From the NCBI GenBank assembly GCA_026874595.1, contig CM049321.1, forward strand, positions 6,010,979-6,074,978: a stretch of 64,000 nucleotides of DNA, written 5' to 3'. Made by a program: the position numbers and the translations under genes. Source of the stretch: Sipunculus nudus (Eukaryota; Annelida; Sipuncula; Golfingiida; Sipunculidae). Under the pieces are notes generated by a model. The model was not told the origin of the DNA, did not search any database, and was given only the letters and a program-made list of their open reading frames with translations. Below are positions 23,983-35,731 of the stretch, piece by piece (position 1 is the first letter of the stretch; every line of letters begins with the position of its first letter).

Positions 23983-26142
23983 TTACAGATCTTGGACTCT
24001 ACTTAGAAAGTTCGGTCCGTGGTTGGACCTCCCGGGAATAGGTTCGATTGTGAATTGATACTCTTGGAGTACCATGGCCCAACGCATAATTCGCTTGTTA
24101 AGGCACTTTGCCTTATTGATGTAAGACAGCGGTTTGTGATCCGTTTGGATTATAAAATGCTTACCAAACAGGTATACCTCAAATTTACTTATGGCCCATA
24201 CAATGGCCAATGCTTCCCGTTCTATCACGGAATAGTTCCTTTCCCTATCGGCCAGCTTTCTACTGGCATAAGCCACAGGATTCAGACTGCCCTCATATTC
24301 CTGCAAAAGGATGGCGCCAAGACCCTTATCAGATGCATCTGTCCTTAAGAAAAATCTCTTCGAGAGGTCAGGCAATTGTAATATGGGAGGTTTGACCAGC
24401 AATGCTTTCAAGGTCCGGAAGGATTTCTCTTGGGGATCACCCCATTTGACCTTGTTACTCTGACCTTTACGGGTCAGATCTGTCAGAGGAACAGCAAGCT
24501 CAGCAAAATTCGGAATAAATTTCCGATAAAACCCAAGCAGTCCCAAGAATGACCTTATTTCTTTTTTTGTTGTTGGTCTCTCTGTATTCTGCACTTTGTC
24601 AAGTAATAATTGATCAGTTGCAAGTTTACCCCTACCAACCTTATGACCAAGAAATCCAAGGTCAAGGAAACCAAAACAGCATTTGCTTGGTTTGGCTGAT
24701 AAATTCGCCTCTTTCAGGATTCTGAAAACCACCTCAAGCAGTATCAAGTGTTCTGACCATGACTCAGTATGACAGAGCACATCATCAATAAAACAACATA
24801 CGCTATTTACATCAGAAAATAATTTTCTCATCATACGGGTGAATTGGGCTGGAGCTAGGACAAGACCGAATGGCATATATTTAAACTGGTATTGTGCATC
24901 TGGTGTCACAAATGCAGTTAATTTCTTTGACTTCTCTGACATTGGGATCTGCCAGTATCCCTTTGTCAGGTCCAGTTTTGAAAAGTAGGTGCTATTGTTC
25001 AGAGTTGAAAACATATCTTCAGGATTTGGTATTGGTTCCGGATCAAAGAGTATAATGCGGTTGAGTTTCCGAAAATCAACACAGAAACGTACAGTGTTTT
25101 CTTTTTTACGCACCATTACAACAGGAGATGCGTATCTCGAGTCTGATCTCTCTATTATCCCAAGGGATAGCATATCCTGTATCTCTTTTTGCATTGTCTC
25201 TCTCAATGCATAAGGGACTGGATATGGCTTAGAACGTACCGGCTGATCAGTAGTGACCTGGATGTCACATTCTATGACATGGGTTTTCTTTGGGATGTCA
25301 GTTAACACGCTTTCATACCTATCTATTAGACCAATCAACTGGGCTTTCTGCTCAGGAGTGAGTTTATCACATACCTGTATGTCAGCAGGACCTTGCTTAC
25401 GTACAACACTTGGCATGGGTATGATGGACATTCCATCATTTATCATCTCATCATCAAGACTCTGGTCTCCTGTACTGGAATCAGTTATACTTGCAAGAGA
25501 CATTGCTTCATCACATGTGTCACACGGTAACTCAAACAAGCTCATCGCAGAAGAATCGGAATTTGTTCTCTCAACATACTTTTTCAGCAAATTAATGTGA
25601 AACGATTTGACTTTACCTTTCATTTTGATCCTGTAATCACAGTCGTTGAATCTCTGTAGGACATCATATGGTCCTTTCAATTGCAGGAGCAACTTATTCC
25701 TATCTGTAGGAAGTAATACTAAGACCTTATCACCTACCTCTAAGGATCTGGGTTTTGCTCTCCTGTCATAGTATTCTTTATACCTGCCAGCTGCCTTGCT
25801 CAGCATCTGTTGTGCTAGGTCACAGGTGTCTGACAGTCGCTGTTTTAAATCAATCACATACTGGTATGTTGTTTTAATGTCAGAGTCAGTACCTTCTTTG
25901 GTGAGTTGTTCTCTCAACACTTTCATGGGTCCTCTCACAGGCCTGCCATATAACAAATCAAAAGGGGAAAATCCGCCTAAAGATTCATGAGGAGATTCAC
26001 GATAGGCGAATAGGACAGGAGCCAAATAGCGGTCCCAATCCCTGGGCTGTTCAGCACACATTCGTTTGAGCATTCTTTTGAGGCTGTCATTAAATTTTTC
26101 TACAAGTCCATTACAACGTGGATTGTAGGGTGTAGTTGTCAA
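23983..26142 (-). CDS. pol: Pol polyprotein fragment: integrase C-terminal part - RT - RNase H
   Basis: 719 codons, the first being a TTG read within a longer frame (open to 26172). Residues 1-60 hold the end of the integrase core, with the DDE glutamate in NGLVEKFN (E15). The GPY module lies at about 157-200 (LKGPYDVLQRF, HINLLKKY). RT spans about 300-480 with LDLTKGYW (391-398) and the FIDD active site (451-454). RNase H spans about 595-715 with TDASDKG (601-607), EREALA and TDHKPL. Where family members usually have ADFLSR, this copy has PNFLSR (Asp to Asn), suggesting the RNase H is dead. In life it would copy element RNA into DNA and integrate it. This copy is truncated and probably inactive, although the frame is clean and the insertion therefore young. 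Confidence 0.85.
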   Translation of the reverse strand: MTTTPYNPRCNGLVEKFNDSLKRMLKRMCAEQPRDWDRYLAPVLFAYRESPHESLGGFSPFDLLYGRPVRGPMKVLREQLTKEGTDSDIKTTYQYVIDLKQRLSDTCDLAQQMLSKAAGRYKEYYDRRAKPRSLEVGDKVLVLLPTDRNKLLLQLKGPYDVLQRFNDCDYRIKMKGKVKSFHINLLKKYVERTNSDSSAMSLFELPCDTCDEAMSLASITDSSTGDQSLDDEMINDGMSIIPMPSVVRKQGPADIQVCDKLTPEQKAQLIGLIDRYESVLTDIPKKTHVIECDIQVTTDQPVRSKPYPVPYALRETMQKEIQDMLSLGIIERSDSRYASPVVMVRKKENTVRFCVDFRKLNRIILFDPEPIPNPEDMFSTLNNSTYFSKLDLTKGYWQIPMSEKSKKLTAFVTPDAQYQFKYMPFGLVLAPAQFTRMMRKLFSDVNSVCCFIDDVLCHTESWSEHLILLEVVFRILKEANLSAKPSKCCFGFLDLGFLGHKVGRGKLATDQLLLDKVQNTERPTTKKEIRSFLGLLGFYRKFIPNFAELAVPLTDLTRKGQSNKVKWGDPQEKSFRTLKALLVKPPILQLPDLSKRFFLRTDASDKGLGAILLQEYEGSLNPVAYASRKLADRERNYSVIEREALAIVWAISKFEVYLFGKHFIIQTDHKPLSYINKAKCLNKRIMRWAMVLQEYQFTIEPIPGRSNHGPNFLSRVQDL

Positions 26143-26172
26143 CTGTCTAATGCTGAGTAATCTGCTTACCTC
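23983..26172 (-). mobile_element. 5'-truncated Ty3/gypsy-group retrotransposon with integrase upstream of RT (Gmr1-like)
   Basis: A single open frame runs through the end of an integrase core, the integrase C-terminal module, reverse transcriptase and RNase H, in that order. Standard Ty3/gypsy pol has integrase last; the reversed arrangement is described for the Gmr1-like group. The 5' side stops abruptly at about 26172, where an in-frame TAA precedes GAG, so gag, protease and the first two catalytic Asp residues of integrase are absent. No LTR pair was found. It lies about 400 bp after exon 8 of the broken VWD copy. Confidence 0.8.
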
Positions 26173-26934
26173 TTACATCACACATTGTTATACTTTCTAT
26201 TCATCAAATATTTATACAGTTAAATGTTCAGGCTTAGCCTTATCTTCGATTAGGGGTTGGTTAAAAGTACAACAATTGTCTATTTGATTGTTTAATAGGG
26301 TTACAGGTATCGTTTTGTATCAACATGGATTCACTCTGCTTTGGTCGTCTGAGGATTATATTTATGAAACTCTCAATGTATGGATGTCGGACCCACTATA
26401 TTGCAGAGCCTAATATTATTAAAAACCTGGTATGCCTGGGCTCGGTGTTCAAGTTCTTGGTTTTAAAATTTTGCTAAAAAGGAGCTTGTCTATATATTGG
26501 GAAGGGGGGGGGCGCGGGCCGTGAGTCCAGTTTTGTATTTATGCTAACACTATCCGAGTTTAGGCCAGGTGAGTCGAAGTTCAAAAACCGAGTGCATGAG
26601 ATATGAGTGCTAGACCGCCGCCTTTCTGTCTTTTGGAACTCGAGACCGGGTGTACTTCAAATAATATATCACACTGCTAGAATACTGATATGTCAGAAAA
26701 GGCCCCGCAAAATGTAAAGAGACATCCAGTTTGAACTGAATGATGCTTGAAAAATACAAATATGTACCTATTAATACGTAGAGACAGAGGGAACGTACTA
26801 AAATCAGTATTTAAACAACTGTATTAAAATGCTTAGGTTTGAAGGAGTGACATGTGTATAAAAATATAGGAGTGGACCATCTACAAGCAGAGACGTAATT
26901 ACATCTGATATATTAAACGGAAATCGTGGTCAGC

Positions 26935-27440
26935 ACACAATGAAGTCGGAGAGTCCTGTGACATTGCCCTTTGACCTTGTGATGTCAAAAATTGAAGGAC
27001 CTTCCCCTTTTAGCAGGTGAGGCATGTCTGGAGGAAGTAAAGTTTGAAAATGTTTGCCTTAAAATGCATCACAATGTATTTAAAGATGTGGTTCCTGTGA
27101 CAATTACCTTTGATATCATGACCCTAAAGTGTACATAGTTTTAGTATAGTGATTATAGATGTAAAAGTCCAGTTTGAAACCAATTTGTTAATCCAAATAT
27201 ATGTTACCATCCAGAAACTAATTTGTGGACAGCTGGCCATAAATGTGTGACTATGAGCTTTGATACAGTGAAACCAAATCAACATGCATCTTCCCGTATT
27301 GCTTGGTGAGATATATGTACAAGATAGTAGATTTTGATGTAATGTTCGCTTTAAAATGCATCGATAATCTTTTTAAAGATGTGGTTCTGGTAACTTTGAC
27401 CTTTGATCTCATGGCCAAAAAAATCAAAATACTGGTAACT
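26935..27440 (+). repeat. DR1-bearing tandem repeat, second locus
   Basis: About 3.5 diverged units of the 9.8-kb repeat. DR1-like elements lie at 26965, 27104 and 27397, and a degenerate one near 27250, keeping the ~140-145-bp spacing. It shares AAAATGCATC..AATCTTTTTAAAGA and CCAGAAACTAATTTGTGGACAG. Confidence 0.75.
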
Positions 27441-27814
27441 TTAGCATCTCTATGCAATGGACCAGAATGGCCATTTTTATATTTTCTAGATAGTTACAGT
27501 TGATATGAAAAGCCTGTGCACAAAATATTTGTAGATAAACATCATTTAAATGTAATTGATTTTCTTATATTCAATACCTCATAATGGACCCTTGGCATCT
27601 TCTTTATTCAAAATTTAGCCTGGGAATATTATTACGTAACGTTTACCCCTTTTTGTATTGGTATAAACGAAAAATATGCCTTTGTAATTTTCAAAATGTA
27701 ACGTTCAACAATTTAAAGGACCGTTCCCTTTACACACTGAAAATCATCTGATGGCTCAGATTTATTTTATTTAAGTCATTGATCACTCACGTCTGTTATT
27801 TCACAGAATTCGGT

Positions 27815-29750
27815 CCAAACATAATTGTATTTGAAGTAATTGTAATAACAATTGCTTTTTATAAAAGTATTTTTTTAATTGTAATCGATTAAATTTTCTA
27901 GTTCACAATAGTAATTGTAATTGCTATCCATTGCTTTTGAAAAGTAATGGTTTGATCAATAACTTTTCAATTATTTTTTGTGTAATTGTCTCATGTGAAT
28001 AATTCTGTCAAACTTCCAAAGTTATTGAACCATGCCTGCTTGTTCCCCGTGTACTAAGACACATATGCATTTTAAATATTATGTTTATTAATTCAGGCTA
28101 CTGGATAATTTCGACTGAATAAAAAAATGTTCCATCAAATAAATTCATAAATTTAGACTTTGGGTTACCTTCGGTTAACTGAAATCAACTACAAATAAAA
28201 TGATAAATTTTAATAATTTAAGCAATGATATATTTTTTTCAGAAAACCCCTGAAGAAGGCAAGTTTTAAAATATTAAAACAATCTAACAAAATTAGTCGC
28301 CTATTGTTGACAATATTATAAAAAAAAATATTTTAATTGACTCGTACACTTCTCCAAAGAGCATGGAAAATTACTTGCAAACAAAGGATATGCAAAGATT
28401 TTAAACTTCTTTTGAAATCAAGAAAATATATGAAATTTATTATATACATTAACATGGAGAAACAACTGTTTTTAAAAGATAATCTAAAATCGTAGGGCTT
28501 TATCGATTTCAAGATAGGGGAGGGGGGTATGTAAAACCGTTTTCAGACCTCTCCCACCAACTTAATATGAAGACGGAGGTAATCTGAAAAAAAAAAACAC
28601 ATGGACTCTCTCTTTCCTTTCAAGTTTTATTCTTTGATATGGTTCTAAGTACGAGTATTCATAGTAAATATGTATTGGTTTATTATATTACGAAACCAGA
28701 GATGTGATCTTGTAAAAAAAATGAAAGAAGAAAGATATAAGATATTGGTTTGATGACTGAACGTCTTGACTTATGAATATGCGTGATACAGCCACCAGGC
28801 GGTGTACGCAATTTGTATATATTCAGCTTACTGAACGCGACCGGTGCACGTTTATCTTCATTCAGTAGAGGAGTAAGCAGAACGTATATGGAACAGATAC
28901 CATTATATGTTAAGGATAAAACACTTTAAGTCAAGTATTTATATCATGTCTATTATGTGTATATGTCCCTTAAAATATAATTCCACAAGGTGCAAGATAT
29001 ACTTTGTCTTAGTCGCCGTTTGCTGGTTTGTTTGTTGCAACTCTACTCAAATTTTAAGTGAATGACAGGTTTGATGATGTTTTTAGGATTCAGATAACGC
29101 CTACGAGACAACCGAATAAACTTATGAGGTAATCTGGATCACCATAACTTTCCTTTGAAGGATTCTATACCAAACAGCAATCAAGATCATTATCATTTAA
29201 ATGCGTATTCGATGAAACGTTTTGTGTCACTTTTGACGGGGTGTAAGTAATAGTATATAAGTTAACACTGTCGACAGTGACTGTAAATGTCACATGATTG
29301 TAGACGGCTTTGTTCTGGAATGCACAGTGACATTTGATTCAACCATAGGGTCGGAATAGTGACACACATTTGTCTCTGCTTTAAGTTATGCATTTCCAGT
29401 CCTTATGATTACTGCATATCAAAATATGATTAGGATGTTCAACACATATTATTCCGGATATGCTTTCCCCTTAAATTCATTCATTAAAATTTAATTCAGT
29501 TATTAAATATGTTGAAACTGTTATACAATGTTAAGTGCTCAAACCAATCTCTAACTCAATTGCTGTTCTTGCTTGAGGTAAATTGTCCTTAAACTTATTG
29601 CAATTTCCTTTAAAAGTAATCGTAACTGAAATTGACTGCTTTTTTTAAAACACAAAATTAATTGTAATTGAAATCGTGTACTTTTAATAGTGACTGTATT
29701 TGTAATCATTTACTTGTACATACATAATTGTATTTGTGCCTAACTGTGCA
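27815..29750. mobile_element. Possible decayed DNA transposon bounded by AATTGTAATT-rich ends
   Basis: Both ends (27815-27980 and 29560-29750) are dense in TAATTGTAATTG-like motifs and share CATAATTGTATTTG. Such motifs are common in hAT-like terminal regions. No transposase and no clear target duplication were found, so the call is weak. Confidence 0.2.
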
Positions 29751-30016
29751 GTTAACATGTTTCAAATCGTTACGGCTGTTAGTTGAGAGTAAAGAGGACT
29801 CAGTATATATCCAATATCAGACGTACATACCAGATACCGATACCAGAAAGCTACTTTTCTTTGAGTGTATGAAAAGCTAGCAAGGCTTTCCAGATTTTCA
29901 GTCTTTTTTGTCCTGGATTTTCTTAAGGAGCGACAGGTTTGTAACTAGGTACCCGTTGCCCACAAGGTGGCCAAAAATTGGACATATCGCAATTACCTAC
30001 AGATGCTTTTGCAGGT

Positions 30017-30640
30017 TTAACCGCAACGTTGGCACGCTTCGAGTGTTTTTACATGTTTGCCCCACGATTCCGCATGTTCTAGCATGTCGTTTATGTGCAG
30101 ATCACGTTCAACATGTCGCTGAACAGATTCCGCATCATGCTGGTAAATACTGCCTCTGCCGTCACTAATGCGAATGACATGATCCTGAACTGGTAATGTC
30201 CGGCAGGCGTCACGAATGCCGCTTTGTCTCAAGATTTCTCCGACATCGGAATGATCGAGTAGCCTTTCGTCAGGTCGATCAGGGTAAAATACTTGTATTT
30301 GGTTTATCGTGAACAGTGTTTCCGTCTCCGGAATCGGTTCTGGATCAAAAACGACAGATTGGTTTAACTTGCAGTAATCGATCACAATTTTGATCTATCC
30401 GTCCGGTTTACGTAGCATAATACAAAGTAACGCAAAACTTCACTCCGTTTTCTCGATTATGCCTAACTTTAACATCTCATTGATTCTCGAACGCATCGTC
30501 TCTGTCAACTCAAACGGAACATGATACGGTTTCGACTTCACCGGGTGAATATTATATTCGATGACATCGGTGAGTTTGGGACATCTGTTAATATTTCCCC
30601 GTACTCTTTCAATAGATCGTGTATCTCTCACTGTTATCAC
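30017..30640 (-). pseudogene. RT fragments of the decayed gypsy element
   Basis: 30640-30440 encodes DVIEYNIHPVKSKPYHVPF and INEMLKLGIIEK, the conserved start of Ty3/gypsy RT. 30385-30017 encodes KLNQSVVFDPEPIPE followed by frameshifted remains of the palm, including HINDMLEHAESW. The second part is out of frame for much of its length. Confidence 0.7.
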
Positions 30641-31318
30641 TTGCCTAGCTCGGCATTAACTTGTACGTCACGCTCATTTTGGTTAGGCACCATTGATGGT
30701 AACCACACAAGGGGGAGTTTCGTCTACTTCCTCGAGGTTTATTTCTCCTACAAAGAGAGATTGGTTTCACAATCCGGATTATCCGGTTCTTGTTCGGTTT
30801 CATTTGTTTTCAAGGCAACCCTCTCTAGACACGCCGAGGATCAGCTTTTGTCTTATTTATGGGAAAACTGCCTGCAAAATCGACGTACATCCCCTCCTAA
30901 TCGAATTGGAACTAACATGACCGTCTGTTAGGTCTATGCCATGATGGCCCGCCATAATTGCTTCGTTGTCCATCATCATAAGTCCGTTATGGCTGGGGTA
31001 CCTCAATCCATGATCCATCAGGATCACCGCGTTTATCCCGCGTAATATGGACTAAGAAATCCTTATTAATCTAAAATGTGCTATCAGTTCTATTAGCAGA
31101 TTTGACAAGCTTCCAGCATGAATCTAACGACTGATCTTCTTATTGCGCTTGTTAAAATTCGGCCTGACTTACATCAGCGACTGGACTAGCGAGATATCAA
31201 TTTCGTGTCAGCGGTTTCCACTTACTAGCAACGGCACGTGGCGACTCGTCATTGTAAGGCACTATGTCTGATTTCGGTCAGACTTCCACGTAGGATTAGG
31301 ATCGTATGGATCCCGCAA

Positions 31319-31570
31319 TCATGATACATGTTCAAGAGCTAAGTCGCAAAAGGCTTCTTCGACTACCATCGTCTCAATAGTTAAAAAAATAGGACATTCT
31401 ACATTAGTCACCGCCACAGGAAATGACCGACACTCAACGTTGTGTCCGATGAATTGGCCAGGCCCCACGTAAGTCACATATACCTCTGCTAAAGAGCAAC
31501 CGGAATTGCGTAACACCATGGCTGTCTTGCCGTTAAATAACCCCTTACGAATGGCTAAAGCGCTACCCAC
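31319..31570 (-). pseudogene. Retroviral-type aspartic protease fragment of the decayed gypsy element
   Basis: An 83-codon open piece with AMVLRNSGCSLAEV, where active family members read DTG/DSG; here the catalytic Asp is Asn, so the enzyme would be inactive. Gag lies directly upstream and RT downstream on the same strand. Confidence 0.6.
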
Positions 31571-31815
31571 CTCTTCTAGAGCAGTAAATCCGAATAACTG
31601 ACCCTATTTATCCGAATCCGGATTAACGGGACCTAGGGTTTTGGATTCTTATTCCATAACTATCGTTGTCATCGACTCTGGTTTACTCTTTGGTTAAGCC
31701 ACCGACTAGTACTTGGTTTAGCCTCATGCTGTCCAACAACTGAGTGCAACGCTTGTTGGGTAGCACTGGTCTGTTTATATTCACGCGTCTTATGGCCCAA
31801 ACAGAAAAAGCATCT

Positions 31816-32568
31816 TTAAGCTTCCGATGTCCTAACTACTTGTTCTAGGGATACGCGTTCTACATAACGTCTTTCTCCCGGCTGAGTTGCTTTCTGGCCT
31901 GCACGGGGAGCACTTCTACGGGGATTCGCCGTAAAATTGTGTAAGCCGTGGGCCTCCGTAAACCTTTCAGTCTCTCTTTCAAAATCACATAAAGATCTTT
32001 GCTGCAACAGTTCAAATACTGTTCACGCATCAGCAAGTTAACTAAGAGATTGAATTCATTGCCTATACTTGCCATCTCCATCCAATGGTCAAGATTCAAC
32101 TAACCTTTACCACGAACTTACCGGGAGTTTTACCACGCTCTGGCCGACAAGTACGAAACTTTAGCTTAACGTAGCTCATGGTTCATGGTTCAAGTATCAA
32201 GCGCTTTTCTACGCAACAAATGACTTGGTTACACAGCCCTTCTATCAAGCTCGTAGTTCTGACACAGCGCTAAATGCCCAGAAAGCTCTAGAAACACGTC
32301 CATTTTCTCATGCTGCTCGTCGAACAGAGGGAGCTTGTTGGGTACTCCTCATTTGTTTAATATCGCACTCTTCGCCACTGAATGCTTATTTCAATTTCAG
32401 CCTTTCTATCTCGTGAACCCTCGCTTCGCATTCTTGTTCTGTCTCACGCTGTTCACGTTCTAGCACCGTCCGCCTTGGCCCATCGTCACGCTCGTTGTCT
32501 TTCCGCTGCTTGACTTCTAAAGCCTCCACACGCTTGCTAACAAACCCCTGCAGGGATCGTCCTTGCAC
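31816..32568 (-). pseudogene. Gag fragments of the decayed gypsy element
   Basis: 32568-32386 is highly charged (KRVEALEVKQRKDNERDD and REQRETEQECEARVHEIERL), suited to a coiled coil. 32099-31860 includes EFNLLVNLLMREQYLNCCSKDL and VILKERLKG, like the SCAN/capsid-type gag region of metazoan gypsy elements. A degraded zinc-knuckle follows. Confidence 0.55.
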
Positions 32569-32600
32569 CCTAATGTTTGCACATATTCGGCAATGGACTT

Positions 32601-33985
32601 CAACAGCTTCATGGTAACGGATTTATCAACCCACCATGCAATTGAACCGCGTAACATACACAAAAATCTGCAAACGTAAACAGTAATCACCGACAAAGCA
32701 AACCGATGGAATCCTTACAATCACACGTGGGTACGGTAAGCGTAAGCGCCATGTCCTGTCAGTTGATGACAAGCTGTCGATCCTTGCAAGACTTGACACG
32801 GGTACTTCGCCAGCTGACCTCACCAGTTAATTTAACGTCGACGGATCTACGGTCAGCAAAATTACTTTATGTTTCATTTATTTTAATAGAACTGCGAACA
32901 CAAACTTGTTTACTTGTGCATTCAACCGATCCACTGGCTTGTAATTTCAATAAAAATACAGTACATGTACAAAAGTTTCCGTAGTTTACCCTTTCTGCCG
33001 ATTGATGGCAGCACTTTCGAGGTCATGGCAAGTCATTCCAGTTATCATGGCAGTGACATGATGCAGGTTCGATACCGATTGTTTCTAGCGCAGGGCTGTT
33101 CACTATAATTATATTATTATATTATAATGTTTTCTGTATGATACATTATTTAAATCGACCGAAAACTAACAATATATTGTCCACGTTTATCATGGGCTAG
33201 TTTAATCAATTCGAGTCGTTCAGTATCCGGTGATGTAGCGGACATGGTGGTAATCACGGTGATTACCAGAGCAATTTCATGCGAAATCATTCATTTGAAC
33301 GATCGTTCAACCGAAGAAACAGCTTGTCCGCGGGGCGTTTGAATAAACGACGCTCTAATCCCCGCCAGATTGCCTGCCCGTCCTCAAAATGCGTTATTAG
33401 CTCTGAAGTCCTTTTTAGAGAAATCACTTCCTGAGACGACTATTTAGACACCACATGTCAGCTTTCTCCACTGTGACATATGCAGACCTGCCTCTGGACT
33501 GCTAAGCAGGCACTTCCCTCCCCGAACGCTGAAACGGGCCCTCCTTATCAATGCTATCAAAACAATCCGGATGGTCTTCTCGCCCAATCATAACTGCAAA
33601 TTATGCCGAACGTCAACAACAACGAGACTATTGATAGGTGTGCCGCCTCTACTTACAGTGTGTAACAAAATTTTACTTACACAGGTGCACTTCCTTTGAA
33701 ATTTACAACTAACACTTGTCAACGCCTAAACTGAGGCGCCTATGTCTAAATTTAACCGTACAATTAACATCAGACGAGACACGTGTGTTCTTTAACCAAC
33801 TATCTCACGTTTTTATCAAAACATGACACTCCATCAAAATGCACAATCAATTGTCAAAACAATCATCTGGCCATTGTCTCTACTAGAATATGTAACACAA
33901 TAACGAAGTCACAGCACTCTGGGGACAATGAAAAAGGCTCCGTTTTCTGAATAGAGTAATTTGTTTAGTTTTTAACAGTTAAGAG

Positions 33986-34046
<61 letters not shown>

Positions 34047-34319
34047 CGTGTGTATGTGTGTGTGTTTGTGTGTGTGTAAGCGGTAAACCTTGCATCATGA
34101 ACGGGTCTAATACGGGGAAATGGGTGTCAAGCTTTCTTATATTGATAAGCAAAACATTCTTCAACACAACTTCGTTCTTGAAACATATCCTTGAGGAAAT
34201 ATTTGATTCGACAAGGATGATTATATAGTTGGCATAAGACCAGCGGCTTCAAATGATGTGACGTGATAACAGTATAATCAGATGAAATCATTTATACACT
34301 AAATACAACAAAGCTTTTG
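32601..34319. other. Probable 5' leader/LTR region of the decayed element, then (TA)n/(GT)n
   Basis: 32600-33950 is less AT-rich than its surroundings and lies where the 5' leader and LTR of the minus-strand gypsy element should be. No matching 3' LTR was found, so the boundaries are unknown. 33237-33300 contains a short palindrome (GGTAATCACGGTGATTACC). 33990-34077 is a (TA)n tract followed by (GT)n. Confidence 0.35.
33990..34077. repeat. (TA)n-(GT)n compound microsatellite
   Basis: About 20 TA units followed by about 24 GT-type units with a few interruptions. ORFs called across it are artefacts. Confidence 0.95.
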
Positions 34320-34600
34320 TATATAAGTTGGTGACCTTTGATCATTGGCTCTCAAAATCAACAGTGAACTTCCCCTATGTGTGGGTGGGCCATATGTGAT
34401 AGATGGTAGGTTTTTTAAAGAGTATAGCTTTTAACAAGTTGCTATATGTTTTGTTTGGGTTCAGTGAACTTGACCTCTGACCTAGAGTTCTAAGAATTGA
34501 TATAATGCGTAATTCTGTAAGAGGCTAGCCATTTTTGGAAAATGGAAGATTTCGAATGAAAAAAAACTTTACCGAAAGAAATTCACTGTGATCTGTATTC
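34320..34600 (+). repeat. DR1-bearing repeat, third locus
   Basis: Two diverged units: GGTGACCTTTGATCATTGGC (34331) and TTGACCTCTGACCTA (34468), with the shared CTTCCCCTATGTG..GGGCCATATGTG and GGAAGATTTCGAATGAAAA features of the 9.8-kb array. Confidence 0.65.
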
Positions 34601-35484
34601 TCTAACATGTGTGAGAGATTTTAGCAACTTACAAGTCAGACGGACTCAAATCGTAGCAGTTATGCATATACTCTTTTAATTAAGTTAAGGCACCAGGAGG
34701 TCTCAGAAAAATCTTCTAAGATACCGTAAGTCAAATGACACATAGACACTTCTGACTTAGCATCTAACGAATTCTTTTTAAATCTTCTGAAAAACCATAC
34801 CCTACTTACCCAGAATGTTGAGCCAAAATGCAAAATTATGAGCTATCTGATATAATTAATCAATTGTTCATGGTTTCTTAACATTTTTTTCACCACATCA
34901 CGGCACCAATAATCAATATATGCATCGTCTGTAGGTCAAATTCATCCGGGCGAAACTCATCATATTAAGATTATTTAGAATTTTATCAATGCATACAACG
35001 TATATCTAGTTCTTTCAGTTTAGTATTTTATAAAATTTTAACAGACCTGTGATGAAAATTTAACGATCATTTTTTATCCATATAAAATTGTATTTATATA
35101 TCAGGAAATTTTTAAAAGAAAACTCGTACAACAGTTCAGGAATAATCCATTATCCTTATAATAGTATTTATTTATATTTAGTTCTTTAATTTTGTATGAA
35201 CTGTATATAATAATATATGACATCTGCACTTTGAATAACCACATGATATAATATAAACAGTTAATTTAAATAATTTATTGTGTGTATATACATATATCAC
35301 ATATTCGTATAATAATGACTGTGCATGATAAAGAATCACATATTTTGTAGTCTTATTTTCATGTAACAAACGCAATTAAATCCCGTGTTGACTATCCTCC
35401 TAACTATCTGCTGTAATAAAATGATGGCATGTAATTTTGTAGAACAGACCTTCAGGAACTTCTACCACCACTTCAACATCTTAC

Positions 35485-35567
35485 TTATTTAGCCCTGCAC
35501 TGCTCCTTTACTTCCTTGCCGGCGTCCAGGTCACAAGAAATGCAGCTAATTTGGTCCACAGCTTTGC
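35485..35567 (-). CDS. Orphan candidate terminal exon (..SCISCDLDAGKEVKEQCRAK*)
   Basis: Acceptor TTTGACTAG precedes an 83-nt segment. In the phase needing one base from an upstream exon it encodes KAVDQISCISCDLDAGKEV then KEQCRAK and stops. The Cys-rich, charged end looks like a secreted-protein C-terminus. It lies 3' of the intact VWD gene on the same strand, but its phase (1) does not fit the end of VWD exon 9 (phase 2). It may be an alternative last exon through an unseen exon, part of another gene, or chance. Confidence 0.25.
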
Positions 35568-35731
35568 CTAGTCAAAATATATTCTTTGTAGTTGAGCATA
35601 AATAAAATAATAAAAAAATTAATTAAAACTGGCTCGAATGCCATATCCCATCGGATGTTGTGAATTAATTTCCTTATTAGTGAATTATCAGCGAAGAAAA
35701 CAACATATAAGCTTGGTTTACTTCATTTCAG

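Larger units (their letters stand above)
26173..29889. other. Non-coding stretch between two retroelements
   Basis: AT-rich. It contains a G-run at 26505-26511, a DR1-type repeat block at 26935-27440, and two AATTGTAATT-rich stretches (27815-27980 and 29560-29750) that may mark the ends of a decayed DNA transposon. No match to VWD exons 9 or 10 was seen and no other gene is recognisable. Confidence 0.5.
29890..32600 (-). mobile_element. Decayed Ty3/gypsy retrotransposon (gag, protease, RT fragments)
   Basis: Minus-strand order: a charged, coiled-coil-like gag segment (32568-32386), gag core (32099-31860), a CCHC-type knuckle remnant (CFFCLGHKTREY, about 31820-31775, last Cys changed to Tyr), aspartic protease (31570-31319), then RT (30640-29890). 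RT ends abruptly within the connection region near 29890. Only about 680 bp separate protease and RT, too little for integrase, so this is the ordinary Ty3 order, unlike the 24-26 kb element. Many frameshifts and stops; dead copy. Confidence 0.75.

Noticed and set aside
29086-29120. Possible plus-arm exon 9 (TTTTTAG then DSDNAYETTE*)
   Set aside because: The acidic frame is off by one from the phase left by exon 8, and nucleotide similarity to exon 9 is poor.
33055-33085. Perfect B-box-like GGTTCGATACC
   Set aside because: No A box at the right distance and no foldable tRNA; it lies in the probable leader region of the decayed gypsy element.
33990-34228. ORFs of runs of V/C or T/H/I/Y
   Set aside because: Translations of the (TA)n-(GT)n microsatellite.
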